Shown here piece by piece: positions 32,217 to 32,312 of a DNA stretch of 32,312 nucleotides. Source of the stretch: Chloroflexota bacterium (GTDB lineage: Bacteria; Chloroflexota; UBA11872; UBA12225); the NCBI GenBank assembly GCA_030447525.1, contig JAUJOR010000017.1:6326-38637 (forward strand), in the 5' to 3' direction. The notes under the pieces are model-generated. The model ran no database searches. It had not been told where the DNA came from and saw only the letters and a list, made by a program, of their open reading frames with translations. Numbering within the stretch: position 1 is the stretch's first letter; each line of letters begins with the position of its first letter. The position numbers and the translations under genes were made by a program.

Positions 32217-32312
32217 ATGCCTACTCTATCCAGGGAGCCGGCCGAAGGGCCGTCCAAGGAGCCGGCCGAAGGGCCGTCCAAGGAGCCGGCCGAAGGGCCG
32301 TCCAAGGAGCCG
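32217..32312 (+). CDS. Possible gene start with octapeptide repeats, cut by the window edge
   Basis: An ATG 15 bp beyond the tlyA stop opens a frame reading MPTLSR followed by EPAEGPSK three times and the start of a fourth copy, to the last base. The frame has no stop. There is no clear ribosome binding site. It may be a real protein with a charged, disordered repeat arm, or a non-coding minisatellite. Confidence 0.3.
   Translation, partial: MPTLSREPAEGPSKEPAEGPSKEPAEGPSKEP
32234..32312. repeat. 24-bp tandem repeat, at least 3.3 copies, running off the window
   Basis: Exact 24-bp units at 32234-32257, 32258-32281 and 32282-32305, then the first 7 bp of another. The unit starts ggagccggccgaaggg. 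All visible copies are identical. Confidence 0.92.

Noticed and set aside
1..32312. CRISPR arrays, tRNA and rRNA genes
   Set aside because: No spaced direct repeats of CRISPR size and no tRNA T-arm or acceptor pattern were found by reading; all repeats seen are directly tandem or palindromic. A covariance-model scan was not possible.

Overview
This is a very GC-rich bacterial window (roughly two-thirds G+C by eye, not computed) with dense genes on both strands, almost no mobile DNA and no RNA genes that I can see. The best taxonomic guess is Chloroflexota, perhaps a Thermomicrobia-like lineage. The reasons are a fused heme A synthase/heme O synthase gene, a DUF420 protein and a membrane-anchored cytochrome c beside it, a cell-wall amidase with an NBR1-like Ig domain and LGFP-like C-terminal repeats, and a REP-like palindrome of a kind I associate with that phylum. 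This is inference from gene content, not from a phylogeny.

Layout. 0.1-2.3 kb (minus): an unknown coiled-coil protein behind a PHP-domain phosphoesterase, then a strong terminator and a CsbD-family stress protein. 2.7-6.4 kb (plus): an integral-membrane flippase-like protein, an FAD-dependent oxidoreductase split over all three forward frames, and a mannonate dehydratase (uxuA) with two frame breaks near its start. 6.5-9.6 kb (minus): a secreted N-acetylmuramoyl-L-alanine amidase and a membrane cytochrome c. 9.8-12.3 kb: the ctaA-ctaB fusion and a convergent DUF420 protein, with the cytochrome forming a cytochrome-oxidase maturation neighbourhood. 12.5-14.5 kb: an orotate phosphoribosyltransferase-like protein and a convergent calcineurin-like phosphoesterase. 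14.7-15.8 kb: an excisionase-type HTH protein running, across a frame break, into a ClpX-type zinc finger, followed by a second stand-alone ClpX-type zinc-finger protein. 15.9-20.6 kb: a 14-TM MFS exporter, a LysR regulator, a perfect palindromic operator, and a divergent orphan fumarate reductase/succinate dehydrogenase-type flavoprotein. 20.6-21.7 kb (minus): DUF5069 and DUF6766-like proteins. 21.9-24.3 kb (plus): an enolase-superfamily sugar-acid dehydratase and an amidohydrolase. 24.4-25.1 kb (minus): a VapBC toxin-antitoxin pair. 25.2-32.2 kb (plus): a probable operon of metH, a 3-cysteine ferredoxin, a HAD hydrolase, an imidazolonepropionase-like amidohydrolase and tlyA. At the right edge an octapeptide-repeat reading frame runs off the window.

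Working together: ctaAB, DUF420 and the cytochrome point to aerobic aa3/ba3-type respiration. UxuA, the enolase-superfamily protein and the amidohydrolase point to sugar-acid catabolism. The ferredoxin directly after metH may supply electrons to reactivate cobalamin.

Most worth a second look: the HTH/ClpX-zinc-finger pair with its frameshift; short tandem duplications (11-23 bp) that recur at or just beyond gene stop codons; apparently leaderless starts for vapB and the PyrE-like gene; the PyrE-like protein lacking the canonical OPRT catalytic loop; and the dense cluster of single-base frame breaks at 3.9-5.6 kb, which looks more like consensus error than gene decay.
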